Of a DNA stretch of 64,000 bases, positions 30,201 through 38,703 are shown one piece after another. A program made the translations under genes and the position numbers. The stretch is from SAR324 cluster bacterium (GTDB lineage Bacteria > SAR324 > NAC60-12), in NCBI GenBank assembly GCA_028281495.1, contig JANQJU010000027.1, forward strand, positions 60,946-124,945, read 5' to 3'. The notes beneath the pieces were generated by a model that had not been told where the DNA came from, made no database searches, and was given only the letters and a program-made list of their open reading frames with translations. Within the stretch, counting starts at the first letter, position 1. Each line of letters starts with the position of its first letter.

Positions 30201-31294
30201 TTGAAGCGTTGAGGCAAGCCTCCGCTGAATTACAAAATGTAGTTGATTCCCAAAACCGAGATTTGATTCGCCGCATCGACCGTGAGGTCATGCGCATCCA
30301 AGAGATGGTACACCCAATTGCCGATCTGTATGTTTCGGAAAAAGCCATCCAGAGCAAACGAGTCTTGCTGGCTGATTCACAAACAAAACAACATATCATT
30401 GCCCGGATGGCCTTGGGGGGGACCGGCGTGAATCTGGATATTGTCTCCACCTACGAGGAAGGCCTCGAACTCTTGAAGCAAAATCAATACGACATCTTGT
30501 GTGTGAACACAGTGCTCCTCGAACTGGCCCGGTTTGCTCATGACAAACATCCGAACACTCAATCGGTATTCATCACATCCGAGGACGCTCCCAATTATCT
30601 GCAACGGCTGATGCAGTATCCGTTTTTGTCCAACATCGTTTCTCGGCGTGAAGATGATCGAAATTTCACGTTAAAAAACATCCTCATCACTGTCAGCAAA
30701 CTCACGAGTAAAGACCTCTTTGGCTTGGAAAAATACTTAAGCTGGGGGGTCGATGTGAAAGAACATGTGGTTAAAAATAGTCTGGATCGTATGGATCTGA
30801 TTGATGAAATGGAAGCGTATTTTCGTCAATTGGGAGTGCGTCGCCAGTTGTTGGCCAAATCGGGTATGGTGGCGGAAGAATTGCTCATGAATGCCATTTA
30901 TGACGCTCCTCATGATGCAAATGGTAAATCTCTTTACAATCACCTCCCTCGCACCACAACCGTAGAGTTGCCCCCGTCCGAACAAGGTCTGTTCCGCTAT
31001 GCTTGTGATGGCACCTTCCTTGCGCTTTCCACCGAAGATCCGTTTGGTGCGCTCGATCGCGAAACCATCCTCAAATACCTCCAAAGTTGTTACGAAGGCC
31101 AAGCCGGAAGCATGCAGGGCAAACAAAAAAAAGGAGGGGCAGGACGGGGGCTGTTTCAAATCATCGAAACCTCCGATTTGATGGTCATTAATGTCAAAGC
31201 TGGAATCAAAACCGAGGTGATCACCCTATTCAGCCTCGACACCAGTCTCTCTCACCGTGGAAAAACCACTTCGTTTCATTATTTTGGGGCATGA
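27290..31294 (+). CDS. giant hybrid histidine kinase with second C-terminal ATPase domain
   Basis: The start is the ATG after GGGGG at MEIGFRSSLVF; an upstream TTG lacks a ribosome site. The 1334-residue membrane protein has, in order, a membrane segment (10-30), an extracytoplasmic sensor, a second membrane segment (about 250-270), HAMP (274-317), HisKA with SHELRTPLNG (His near 356), HATPase (464-567), a receiver with DDE and acceptor Asp near 674, a GAF-like domain (about 757-910), coiled coil, a degenerate receiver (about 1022-1143, lacking the acceptor Asp), and a final SpoIIAB-type ATPase-like domain with EELLMNAIYDAP and KGGAGRGLFQI. A kinase joined to an anti-sigma-like ATPase is uncommon. 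A small membrane protein follows closely. Confidence 0.9.
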   Translation: MEIGFRSSLVFRLLFGISVVFVAVFGLVNIIEVQQAQDDLMEQGQLQIQAQKERYETQLQQMRERLSHKLNRQLQMVAEFSKVPLVTEVSVRDLGTFRDLFAYNQAFRECFDQTVERETYECLRRQNEHIHNPTIAAFNRAFLSTAINFIASDEDTVGLLIEDWEGNPYVGIYQNPDGTLQEINDFSLFSPNDPQLSQPVLENEEQVGRITLYYTLRRIDQVEQEAQQSIEAMTRSIETKIADNNAQITESYLAEGFLLFFVIMLAITIIAILTIVRPLQALKTSADQLAQENLDHDIDTSRTDEIGSLARSFTQMRDAIRDKIQDLQRLNRRIEAQNEELKKADKSKDEFLANTSHELRTPLNGIIGLSESLLSGVGGPVNAEQANNLNLIVQSGRRLANLVNDILDFFKMKNSKLHLQIHPVDLAEISNLVMDLASTLIGEKQIHLIHEFPEDLPLVEADENRLQQILLNLIGNAIKFTHEGEVVVFAGVEENLVRISVSDTGIGIPEDQLDQIFESFEQVDGSISRQFGGTGLGLAVTQQLVELHGGVIEVKSSEGYGSTFSFTLRVAQDQSPEHVVHPEDAIHEISHIHQLPEEGSPPSSSEKTSAPKSVEKMPEMILEGTKTILVVDDEPVNVQVLKNYLLLHNYQVLEANEGTKALALIEQETPDLVLLDLMLPNMSGYEVCQHIRKNHSAASMPVIMLTAKNLVEDLTGGLQCGANDFLPKPFSQEELLARIVTHLRLAETSNALSQANARLTLLLGGVRDITMSYDRFTAITMACNALLHQLHFQASSNVHIYFWEKNPNGTEGYSYFRFPVRPGPPADLVLDTIHLIRHSYSLEPPSSQISGKGRWASCSIQDSILHAPIWYEGKLYGLIEIDGIVEARLQEENREFVDTLVHSLAVELKDMGFTLELEQQITERTQQLNQSLAELEQQNTVLAAGNRKLEDINQTRVQLLSRLSNLDTTNLEALRQASAELQNVVDSQNRDLIRRIDREVMRIQEMVHPIADLYVSEKAIQSKRVLLADSQTKQHIIARMALGGTGVNLDIVSTYEEGLELLKQNQYDILCVNTVLLELARFAHDKHPNTQSVFITSEDAPNYLQRLMQYPFLSNIVSRREDDRNFTLKNILITVSKLTSKDLFGLEKYLSWGVDVKEHVVKNSLDRMDLIDEMEAYFRQLGVRRQLLAKSGMVAEELLMNAIYDAPHDANGKSLYNHLPRTTTVELPPSEQGLFRYACDGTFLALSTEDPFGALDRETILKYLQSCYEGQAGSMQGKQKKGGAGRGLFQIIETSDLMVINVKAGIKTEVITLFSLDTSLSHRGKTTSFHYFGA

Positions 31295-31320
31295 CTCCCC
31301 TTTCATTTCAAAAAGGCACT

Positions 31321-31542
31321 ATGGAACCTGGAACTCTATTTTTGATCAACGGCTTGGATGGTCTGATCTCCATTGCCGCAGGCACGTACTTCTACTTGAT
31401 GGGCAAAGGCACGGTGCCCAAAAACCCAAGGGATCCTGAAAAAATGGAGCAATGGCGGAAGAAATACGGCACCTTGATGAAAGTGTGTGGCCCCATTCTG
31501 GTGATTGGAGGCATTCTTCGTATCTTGGGCGTACTGGGTTGA
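31321..31542 (+). CDS. small two-helix membrane protein
   Basis: A 73-residue hydrophobic protein starting MEPGTLFLINGLDGLISIAA, with AAAGG four bases before the ATG. An alternative ATG at 31291 overlaps the hybrid kinase stop as ATGA and would add ten residues. Two membrane segments (about 6-25 and 50-70) flank a short basic loop PKNPRDPEKMEQWRKKYG. It is coupled to the kinase gene and may modulate it. No family recognised. It ends eight bases from the convergent cyclase gene. Confidence 0.7.
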   Translation: MEPGTLFLINGLDGLISIAAGTYFYLMGKGTVPKNPRDPEKMEQWRKKYGTLMKVCGPILVIGGILRILGVLG

Positions 31543-31550
31543 CTGTGCCA

Positions 31551-33545
31551 TCAATGTTGAAATTGTGTCATCGGATTCCAAGTGGAACGCCCTTCGAGCA
31601 GATGCTCGCAACGCTGGATGTACACCGCAGCTACCGTATCCGTAGGCGTGTGTTCTAGACACTGCTGGAATAGCGCATGGGCTTCTTGAATTTGCTGTCG
31701 GAAATAAGCCTCAATCGCTTCTTCAAACCGCTTGGCATGTTGGACCTTCGACTTCTGGACTTCAGGGGCGTCGCCATCCAACACTTCCCAAATACTAATC
31801 GACACCTTCTTGCCTCGGACTTGCACCCGGTCAATCATCCTGAGATTGAAATCGTCCACGTTATTGAGAGTCAAACGGGTTTGCTCGCTAATCAGTATAG
31901 GAGTTCCATAAAACTTAGTTAGGCTCTCCAAACGTGAAGCCACATTCACAGCATCCGAAATCACCGTTCCTTCCATCCGACCATGCTCCCCGATGGTGCC
32001 CAGCATCAAAGGCCCTGTGTTGATGCCTATCCCAATTTGAATGGAGGGCAATTGTTGGCCTGCGAGGCTGTGAGCAAATCCCCGAACCACCGTTTGCATT
32101 TGAATGGCCGCCTTGAGGGCGTCATCTGTCGTTTCTCCAAACAAGGCCATGATGGCATCCCCGATGTATTTATCGATAAACCCGTGGTGCTCTCTGATAA
32201 TGGGTCCCATTTGCTTCAAGTACGTATTGATGAACTCGAAGTTGTCTCTCGGCAGCATGCCTTCTGAAATTTGGGTAAACGAACGGATATCGCTGAACAA
32301 TACGGTCATGCTGGCTTCGATATGATCGCCTAACTTGAGATCCGTGATGTTTTCTTTTTTCAACAGCCGGATGAATTCATGGGGAACAAATTTGATAAAC
32401 GTCTGGTTGAGTTCTCGCAGATCGGCCTCGCGTAATTGGATTTCTTTCTGCATCGAGTTGATGTTGTTGGCAATTTCTACCAATTCGTCATTCCCCTTCA
32501 GCACCAACTGCGTCTCATAATCACCCTGTTTGATATGGGAGAGCCGTTGATTGATGTAAATGATGCGCTCAATCATGTACGAATTGAAAAAACGTGACGA
32601 AATTCCAAACGCAAAGGCAATGATGAGCAAGGTGGCAATGCCTGAAAACAATAAGATGTTTCGTGTGAATTGGTTGATTTGGCCAAAATCGAAATGCATT
32701 TCCACAATCAGTTGATCTGAAAAATCGAAGTTCGCCTCGTCAAATTTCATCAAGCTATAAATTTTCACCAAGTTTTGATCTTCCAACGTCACTTCATTCT
32801 GGCTTGTCAGCTGCTGTAAAAACGCTTCGGATGCTTCAAAGCGTTTTTCTTCATAAAGCATCGACCATCTGACATCTAAGTTAGAAATATTGATATATTT
32901 GAGGTATTCATTCTCTTCAATTAAGCTTTGAAACATGGTTTTAAAAAGAAAATCCTGAAACCTTTTGGAATATTTTCCTTCGATTACTTCTTTCACCTTA
33001 CTTGAAGTTTCAATAATGATGTCCGTATCTTGAGGGCTGTAATAGACATACTTGTTCATGATTCCCGTCTTTGTTGAAAACGAAATCCGCTGATGGTTGA
33101 TTTCGCCGGTGCCGTACATCGATTTGATGAATGCTTGAAATTCCTCTCCAAATGCAAAGAGGTTGAGGTTCATGTCCGGTGCAAAAGTGGTTTGAAAAAC
33201 CACCCCTTGGGCATTGATCAAGTAGATCTCAGTTACATTGTATCGGGCCGCCAGGGATTTTAACTCTGCCTGCGTCACGTCCTGGCGTACTTTCCCCTCT
33301 ATTAATAGCTCCTGCTCCAATCCCTTCAGTGCTGCCTCCAAATCTTCATTCAGTTCCACCTCAATATTGGCCAGCACCTCATCAAAAATTCGTATTTTGC
33401 TTTTTACCTGGGATTTCACGTCCTGCTTTTGCACCTCGATGATGTTTTCAATACTCACTCTTGAGTAAACCCCCACCACTGTGGCGATGGTGGTAATGGA
33501 AAGAACGATGAGGGCCAATAAGTATAAAGTAAATTTTTGTTTCAT
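31551..33545 (-). CDS. membrane class III adenylate cyclase with HAMP domain
   Basis: A 664-residue inner-membrane cyclase preceded by GAGGAGG. Membrane segment 1 is at 6-25, then an extracytoplasmic sensor (about 30-290), membrane segment 2 (about 292-315), HAMP and the catalytic domain from about 405. Metal-binding aspartates lie in LFSDIRSF and YIGDAIMALFG, the adenine-specifying Lys in DKY and the partner Asp in SDAVNVASRLE. These favour ATP over GTP. The C-terminal tail (about 600-655) looks like one TPR pair (AHALFQQCLEHTPTD). It makes cAMP in response to an external signal. It converges on the hybrid kinase pair, so a shared signalling locus is plausible. Confidence 0.92.
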   Translation of the reverse strand: MKQKFTLYLLALIVLSITTIATVVGVYSRVSIENIIEVQKQDVKSQVKSKIRIFDEVLANIEVELNEDLEAALKGLEQELLIEGKVRQDVTQAELKSLAARYNVTEIYLINAQGVVFQTTFAPDMNLNLFAFGEEFQAFIKSMYGTGEINHQRISFSTKTGIMNKYVYYSPQDTDIIIETSSKVKEVIEGKYSKRFQDFLFKTMFQSLIEENEYLKYINISNLDVRWSMLYEEKRFEASEAFLQQLTSQNEVTLEDQNLVKIYSLMKFDEANFDFSDQLIVEMHFDFGQINQFTRNILLFSGIATLLIIAFAFGISSRFFNSYMIERIIYINQRLSHIKQGDYETQLVLKGNDELVEIANNINSMQKEIQLREADLRELNQTFIKFVPHEFIRLLKKENITDLKLGDHIEASMTVLFSDIRSFTQISEGMLPRDNFEFINTYLKQMGPIIREHHGFIDKYIGDAIMALFGETTDDALKAAIQMQTVVRGFAHSLAGQQLPSIQIGIGINTGPLMLGTIGEHGRMEGTVISDAVNVASRLESLTKFYGTPILISEQTRLTLNNVDDFNLRMIDRVQVRGKKVSISIWEVLDGDAPEVQKSKVQHAKRFEEAIEAYFRQQIQEAHALFQQCLEHTPTDTVAAVYIQRCEHLLEGRSTWNPMTQFQH

Positions 33546-33873
33546 CAGTAAGCCTCCTCAGCAAACCCAGACGTTTATTAGGGTGATCCTCAATTTTCGC
33601 GATAGCCCGCAGATAATGAATTTTTCAGATCCACTTTTCAATATTTCCCTTGGCAATATCAGAATTATGGGGCGGTGTCCCGTCCAGTGTGTTGCCCGAA
33701 GGTTTATCGAAGCCCCTCACCAAAACCAAAAGGCTTCTCCCCTTATACAGCACACGACAGTCCACCCCGGACTGGGACAGTCTACCCCGTTCTGGAAAGC
33801 AAAAGGACTCTGTGGTAGGGGAGACAGCACACATCAAATTGGATTCTGAAAAATTTCAATGCAAAGGAAGTGA
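33546..33873. other. divergent intergenic region, cyclase/ECF sigma
   Basis: About 330 bases between the divergent cyclase and sigma-factor genes. Overlapping frames on both strands (33625-33937) have no ribosome site or recognisable motif and I do not call them. The region should hold both promoters; no clear pair can be singled out by eye. Confidence 0.4.
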
Positions 33874-34431
33874 GTGTCACCCCAACAAGATCAAGACTGG
33901 ATGGACCGCATCACGCAGGGGGATTCGGATGCCTTGAGCGAATTATATGACCATTATCACACGCTCGTGTTTTCTCTTGCTCGCAATATTCTAGGAAATC
34001 ATCATCAGGCCGAAGAAGTGACTTTAGAGGTGTTCACCCGCCTATGGAAGCATGCCGCTACGTACAATCCTCAAAAGGCGAGTTTGCAAACATGGATGCT
34101 CCGGATCACTCGCAATTTGGCGATTGACCGCTTGCGTGCCCAAGAGTCGGAACTCCAAAAACTCCATTGGAGTTGGGAGGAAGCACAAGCTCAGTCCCAA
34201 ACCGTGAAATCCCCGGAAGCCGAATTCACGAGCGAAACCGATAAGCAGCAAGTTCACCACGCCCTGGATCAATTGTCGGAAGACCAAAAAGAGGCGGTAC
34301 TGCTCAATTTTTTCAAAGGCTATTCTCATCAACAGATTGCTGAGGTTTTGGATGTTCCTGTGGGCACCGTCAAAGCTCGTATCCGCTTGAGTATGAAGAA
34401 GTTGAAAAACTGGCTATCCCCTAAAAAATGA
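33874..34431 (+). CDS. ECF RNA polymerase sigma factor
   Basis: A 185-residue sigma factor starting at GTG after AAAGGAAG. Region 2 is seen in ELYDHYHTLVFSLARNILGN, with FTRLWKHAATYNP and the promoter-melting segment TWMLRITRNLAIDRLRA. Region 4 is DQLSEDQKEAVLLNFFKGYS, followed by QQIAEVLDVPVGTVKARIR. It directs RNA polymerase to stress or envelope promoters. The anti-sigma gene follows 87 bases downstream, and a Lipoprotein_15-type gene comes next, the common SigK/RskA arrangement. Its own promoter probably lies in the 330-base divergent spacer. Confidence 0.93.
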   Translation: MSPQQDQDWMDRITQGDSDALSELYDHYHTLVFSLARNILGNHHQAEEVTLEVFTRLWKHAATYNPQKASLQTWMLRITRNLAIDRLRAQESELQKLHWSWEEAQAQSQTVKSPEAEFTSETDKQQVHHALDQLSEDQKEAVLLNFFKGYSHQQIAEVLDVPVGTVKARIRLSMKKLKNWLSPKK

Positions 34432-34518
34432 ATCAAAATTGTCTACAGATTGATCCAACTCCCTCCCACGCTTCGTATAGGAAAGGGGGGGACACCAACT
34501 GCCACATCGGGAGACGAA

Positions 34519-35295
34519 ATGGCACACGATGAAACCACAACCGATCAATTGATCGCCTATGCCATGGGAACCTTATCTGCTGAAGAGCGAGTGCGCTTCA
34601 CCGAGCGATTGAAACAAGATCCCAACTTGCAAGCCGAGCTGGCTGACTTGGAAAGTACCGTCGATTCGATTGCGCTGGTGGGTCCTCGGTCACAACCGTC
34701 GCCAAGGCTCAAAGCACAATTGATGGAACACGTGACCACCCCACCTTCTCCCCAAACGAAAACGCTCGGCTGGTGGGACCGGCTTTGGCAAGGTCCGTGG
34801 GTGATTCGTCCGTTGTGGGGTATGGTGTCTGCTGCTGTGATGGTGGGATTGCTCCTGAGCACAGGGGCCCTGTGGCAACAGTTCGTCCGTTTACAGGAGG
34901 AATTCGCGGACTTGCAGGAACAAAAGGCATTGCTGGCTTCGGCAAATTCTCCTTCGTCCGCACGGTCAGCGTCGTTTCTCGTGACATTCGATACCAACCC
35001 AGAACGACCACAAATGGAAGGTATTTTGTTGGCTTCCCTGCAACCGAACTCAAGTCGACTTTTTTTCAAATCCCTGCCTTCGCTTCCTGAAAATCAACAA
35101 TTCCAGCTTTGGCTGATCCGCGATGGCAAACGCACCAGCGGTGCAGTTTTTTCAGGAAATGAGTCAGGACAAAGTTGGGTCAACATCCACCACGAACAGC
35201 CCATGGATTTCTTCGATTCGGTGGGAATTTCCATTGAGCCCTACGGCGGCAGCCCGCATCCTACCGGCCCCAAAGTCATGGGAGCCACACTCTAG
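34519..35295 (+). CDS. RskA-like membrane anti-sigma factor
   Basis: The start is placed at MAHDETTTDQLIAYAMG, after GGGAGA. About 258 residues: an N-terminal anti-sigma helical domain (1-75, including LIAYAMGTLSAEERVRFTER), a membrane segment near 105-125 (GMVSAAVMVGLLLSTGALW), a coiled-coil stretch, and the periplasmic RskA domain with FQLWLIRDGKRTSGAVF and a PTGPKVMGATL ending. It should hold the ECF sigma factor inactive at the membrane. No zinc-binding HxxxCxxC motif is present, as usual for RskA types. Confidence 0.9.
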   Translation: MAHDETTTDQLIAYAMGTLSAEERVRFTERLKQDPNLQAELADLESTVDSIALVGPRSQPSPRLKAQLMEHVTTPPSPQTKTLGWWDRLWQGPWVIRPLWGMVSAAVMVGLLLSTGALWQQFVRLQEEFADLQEQKALLASANSPSSARSASFLVTFDTNPERPQMEGILLASLQPNSSRLFFKSLPSLPENQQFQLWLIRDGKRTSGAVFSGNESGQSWVNIHHEQPMDFFDSVGISIEPYGGSPHPTGPKVMGATL

Positions 35296-35444
35296 GCTTC
35301 CAACGGATTTTGAAAAAATTTAAAAAAAATAAGCGAGCAGTGATCCAAATTCCAACTCCCTCCGTATGAGAGCTAGAACACAGATCGATTCGGTGTCCAT
35401 GACATCAGTCGATGCTGTGCTTGTATGTATCCCATCGGAACTGG

Positions 35445-35477
35445 ATTCCCTTTTTCAATGAATTCCTTTTTCAATGA
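35445..35477 (+). repeat. two-copy tandem repeat
   Basis: A 16-17 base unit, ATTCCCTTTTTCAATGA, occurs twice in tandem (second copy one C shorter) just upstream of the lipoprotein gene. Probably slippage-derived. Confidence 0.7.
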
Positions 35478-35517
35478 ATCCAGTTTCCTTCCCCCATTGA
35501 ATTTTTAGGAGTTGGCA

Positions 35518-36273
35518 ATGAAACACTTCAAGCACCAATTATTCAGCTTTTTTACCCTGGTCACCCTCGCTGCTTGCACACAAGCATCTCCCACGCCCAC
35601 ATCCTCGGCCACCATCCAGCAAAGCGACACGGGCATCTTGACCGATTCTCAAGGCATGACCTTGTATCGATTTGCTAAAGATCAACCCCAAGAAAGCCAT
35701 TGCTATGGCAAATGTGCTGAAAATTGGCCTCCCGTTTTGGTTCCCAAGCATGGAGTTGCCACACTGGCTTCTTCGCTTCCTGGAAAACTAGGAACGGCTG
35801 TTCGGAAAGATGGCCCATCTCAGGTAACTTACAATGGAATGCCGTTGTATGGCTGGATCAAAGACAAACAGCCGGGTGACACCACCGGCAATGGAGTGAA
35901 AGGGGTTTGGTTCACAGTACCTCTCGAACCTCAGCCTACCGTGTCAGTCCGTCAAGATGAACGACTCGGAACCCTATTAGTCGACAGCCAAGGCCGCACC
36001 TTGTATCGCTTTACCCAGGATTCAGGCAACACCAGTGCCTGCTATGGCAAATGCGCCCAAAACTGGCCTCCTTTGCTAGTGGATTCAGAAAGCGATTTGC
36101 ACCTCACCAGCAACACCCCTGGAACCTTGGGCCTCACTCAGCGGAAAGATGGGACCCAACAAGTGACCTACAACAACCAACCTCTTTATGGTTGGATTAA
36201 AGATAAACACATCGGAGAAACCACCGGGCACGGTGTGAAAAACGTCTGGTTTGTTGTCAACGTCGCGAAGTAA
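35518..36273 (+). CDS. lipoprotein with two Lipoprotein_15 repeats
   Basis: The start ATG follows AGGAG. The 251-residue protein has a signal MKHFKHQLFSFFTLVTLAAC with lipobox Cys near 20. Two tandem copies of a ~100-residue repeat follow (about 38-138 and 147-248), each with LYRF, CYGKCAENWPP or CYGKCAQNWPP, VTYN and LYGWIKDK. This is the 'secreted repeat of unknown function' family (PF03640, COG4315). The two Cys per repeat could form a disulfide. It belongs to the sigma/anti-sigma cluster, where such proteins are frequent partners and are probably regulated by that sigma factor. Confidence 0.9.
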   Translation: MKHFKHQLFSFFTLVTLAACTQASPTPTSSATIQQSDTGILTDSQGMTLYRFAKDQPQESHCYGKCAENWPPVLVPKHGVATLASSLPGKLGTAVRKDGPSQVTYNGMPLYGWIKDKQPGDTTGNGVKGVWFTVPLEPQPTVSVRQDERLGTLLVDSQGRTLYRFTQDSGNTSACYGKCAQNWPPLLVDSESDLHLTSNTPGTLGLTQRKDGTQQVTYNNQPLYGWIKDKHIGETTGHGVKNVWFVVNVAK

Positions 36274-36288
36274 ACCTCTAATGCCGTA

Positions 36289-36312
36289 AACCGGTAATGC
36301 AACCGGTAATGC
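36289..36312 (+). repeat. perfect 12-base tandem duplication
   Basis: AACCGGTAATGC occurs twice head to tail, and near copies (TAATGCCGTAAA) flank it, just after the lipoprotein gene. No hairpin with a T tract is seen, so it is not an obvious terminator. Confidence 0.7.
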
Positions 36313-36429
36313 TGTAAACTTGTAATACCGCAAATCTCTGGTATTTCGGTCATTCCGATTGTAGAGAGAAGTGATTTGAAACTCTCGTCCTTGCGATTTG
36401 AATTTCTAGTAGACTAAAGAAGGGAGGCA

Positions 36430-37479
36430 ATGAATCTGATTTTTGATTTTGATGGAACGCTTGCCGATACGTTTCACCTTTATCTACAAATCATGCGAGC
36501 CATCCATAAAGAATATCGGTTCAAGTATATTCTTGAGGAAGACATTGAAACATATCGTGGAATGACCGGACAGCAGGTGTTGCAGCATTTGGGGATTTCA
36601 ATGATGCGCCTACCCTTGGTGACTCATCGGGTGCGCCAGGAGTTTCGAAGCCGGACCACAGATCAACGGATTTTCCCAGAATGGCCCTATCTCTTGGAAA
36701 AACTGAAAGAAAATTACCATGTCCTTTATATTTTGAGTTCCAACACTCAGGAAAACATCGAGACGGTTTTGCGTAAGAATCACGTCAGCCAATTTGATGC
36801 CATCGTCTCTTCCTCCAGTATTTTTGGGAAGGGGCATGTGATCAAAAAATTCATCCAATCCCAAAACCTTCGCCCTCAAAAAACCGTCTACATCGGAGAT
36901 GAAACACGAGATATCGAAGCAGCCAAAAAGGCGGGAATTGCTAGCATTAGTGTGACGTGGGGATATAATAATCGGATGGCTTTAGCCGCCATGCAGCCCC
37001 ACTACCTGATCGATACCCCCCAAGAAATTTTTCAAGCCCTTCATCAATTCGAAATCGATTCAATCATGAATAGCCAAAGTCAACCTTTGACTTCCATTCA
37101 TCTGGCGGGAAACTGTTCTATTGAGCGGGTGACCCGAAGCTTTATTGATGACCAAGTCCAACAGTATCGTTATTTTAAGGTGGAAAATTCGCTGGACTTA
37201 GAAATCTATTGGGCAGGAGGTGGCGATTGTTTCCGTATGGATGGTTGGGCGGGTGGCTGCCTCGTGGTATCCGGTGAAAAGTGCTATAGCATTGTAACTA
37301 TCAATACCAATTACATCGGCCAGATATTCACCACCCCCCATCATTTGAGTCTCTATTCTTGCGCAGGGCAGTGCCTTGTTTTCAATTTCCGAAGTTTACT
37401 AGCCCAACAAATCGACAAAAAAACAGGCGAGCGATTTGGTGCTCTCATCGACTTCTCGTTTTTATCGGAGAAACACTGA
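36430..37479 (+). CDS. HAD phosphatase fused to an unknown C-terminal domain
   Basis: A 349-residue protein. Residues 1-205 are a HAD hydrolase of the phosphoglycolate phosphatase type: motif I FDFDGTLADT (nucleophile and acid aspartates near the N terminus), motif II in ILSSNT, motif III Lys in GKGHVIKK and motif IV GDETRDIEAAKKAG. The remaining ~145 residues (from about DSIMNSQSQ) are outside the family and rich in aromatic and Cys residues (WAGGGDCFRMDGWAGGCLVV, SCAGQCLVF). They look like a small beta domain; no family recognised. GGAGGC lies just before the ATG. Confidence 0.85.
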   Translation: MNLIFDFDGTLADTFHLYLQIMRAIHKEYRFKYILEEDIETYRGMTGQQVLQHLGISMMRLPLVTHRVRQEFRSRTTDQRIFPEWPYLLEKLKENYHVLYILSSNTQENIETVLRKNHVSQFDAIVSSSSIFGKGHVIKKFIQSQNLRPQKTVYIGDETRDIEAAKKAGIASISVTWGYNNRMALAAMQPHYLIDTPQEIFQALHQFEIDSIMNSQSQPLTSIHLAGNCSIERVTRSFIDDQVQQYRYFKVENSLDLEIYWAGGGDCFRMDGWAGGCLVVSGEKCYSIVTINTNYIGQIFTTPHHLSLYSCAGQCLVFNFRSLLAQQIDKKTGERFGALIDFSFLSEKH

Positions 37480-37503
37480 AGCCACCCTCCGTTTCACTTC
37501 AAT

Positions 37504-38511
37504 TCACTTCGACAGACGGGACTTCAATTCTTTCACCAGATCCTGCATTTCTTCCAACGACTTGCCTTCCAAGGACTCTGGCGACGCGATGGGATCATTC
37601 AACAACTCCTGTAAAGTTCTAATTTGCCCCAATAAGAGGCCTTCTGCTCTTCCCTTTTGGAGGCCCTCTTGGAGGCCCTCTTGGAGGCCTTCTGCTTTGC
37701 CTTGTTGCAGGCCTTCTTTAATGCCACGCTCCATACCTCGTTCGAAGCCGATTTCTTCAATATTTCCCATCAACAACATTTTCAACCCTCCTTTCATTTG
37801 GCGAATTGCTGCGTAAAATTCATGACGTATTTCACGCTTATGAATATACATTATTATGTCCAAAAATTGAAAAAGTTCCACCTGCTCTTCTTTCGTATAC
37901 TGACGTTCAATCATCAATCGACTCAGTTTCAATTTGAAAGACTTTTTCCGGTGATCTTCAGACTTGGCTTGCATCGCATATTGTGCAGCCAATACTGCCA
38001 ACGCAAACGGATTATCATGGCGCAATAGTTCTGTTTCAGAATGGTCCAGCACCTTGTAAGAATTGAAACTAAAGAAAATCTTTGTTCCAAAAAATTCATA
38101 ACGATAGACATCCGGTCGATAGTCTGGATGCGAGTCTGCAAAAATGGCAAAACACAGGAGTTTTTGTTTGTATTTATCCAAACCGCGATACATCATTTGG
38201 AACGTTCGTTCTGCGAAATCTTCTTGAGAGAGTTTGTGGCTTTGGATTTCAATGTGGACGACAATCCATTGGGAATCGCCATTTTGGAAGAAGACCTCCA
38301 CGAGCAAATCAGCGTGTCGGCCCCCTTTCTTGGTATCCGCGACCAAGTTGGGTAATTCATTATCCAAAAAATGGAAGCCACGACTCAGATCCAGATGTGG
38401 TGCCAATTCTGGGAAAAAGAATTGGCAGAATTCGAGGAACAGTTTTCGAATGATGCGTTTCCAGGCTTCATCTTGGTTTTGTGCGGGTTTTCTCTTTTCT
38501 TCCATGCTCAT
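37504..38511 (-). CDS. Rpn-family PD-(D/E)XK nuclease/transposase-like protein
   Basis: The start is at MSMEEKRKPAQNQ, four bases after GGAG. About 335 residues. The nuclease core shows HADLLVEVFFQNGDSQWIVV followed by HIEIQSHK, which is the D...ExQ catalytic pattern of recombination-promoting nucleases, then RMYRGLDKY-type and ALAVLAAQYAM blocks. The C-terminal quarter has repeated EGLQEGLQEGLQKG heptads, encoded by a 12-base DNA repeat TTGGAGGCCCTC (37657-37690). Rpn proteins cut DNA and promote recombination, and some are linked to phage defence. The repeat tract is expected to change length by slippage. Confidence 0.85.
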   Translation of the reverse strand: MSMEEKRKPAQNQDEAWKRIIRKLFLEFCQFFFPELAPHLDLSRGFHFLDNELPNLVADTKKGGRHADLLVEVFFQNGDSQWIVVHIEIQSHKLSQEDFAERTFQMMYRGLDKYKQKLLCFAIFADSHPDYRPDVYRYEFFGTKIFFSFNSYKVLDHSETELLRHDNPFALAVLAAQYAMQAKSEDHRKKSFKLKLSRLMIERQYTKEEQVELFQFLDIIMYIHKREIRHEFYAAIRQMKGGLKMLLMGNIEEIGFERGMERGIKEGLQQGKAEGLQEGLQEGLQKGRAEGLLLGQIRTLQELLNDPIASPESLEGKSLEEMQDLVKELKSRLSK

Positions 38512-38703
38512 CAGCTCCGAACAATTTGAGGAAAACAAAGGCGATTTGTGCCTGATTTCAAAACGACCTGATGAGGAAAGCACATTTTAGCCAGAATTTT
38601 CAGAGTGAACTGTTTCACAAGTTTTTTATTTTAGTATCAATTTCAGATTTACTCCGATAAAAGGCCATTGCTACCGATACAATGGCACCTCTCAGAAGGC
38701 TTT

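Noticed and set aside
33625..33937. Frames on both strands in the cyclase/sigma spacer
   Set aside because: Overlapping frames without ribosome site or motif; composition gives no clear coding strand.
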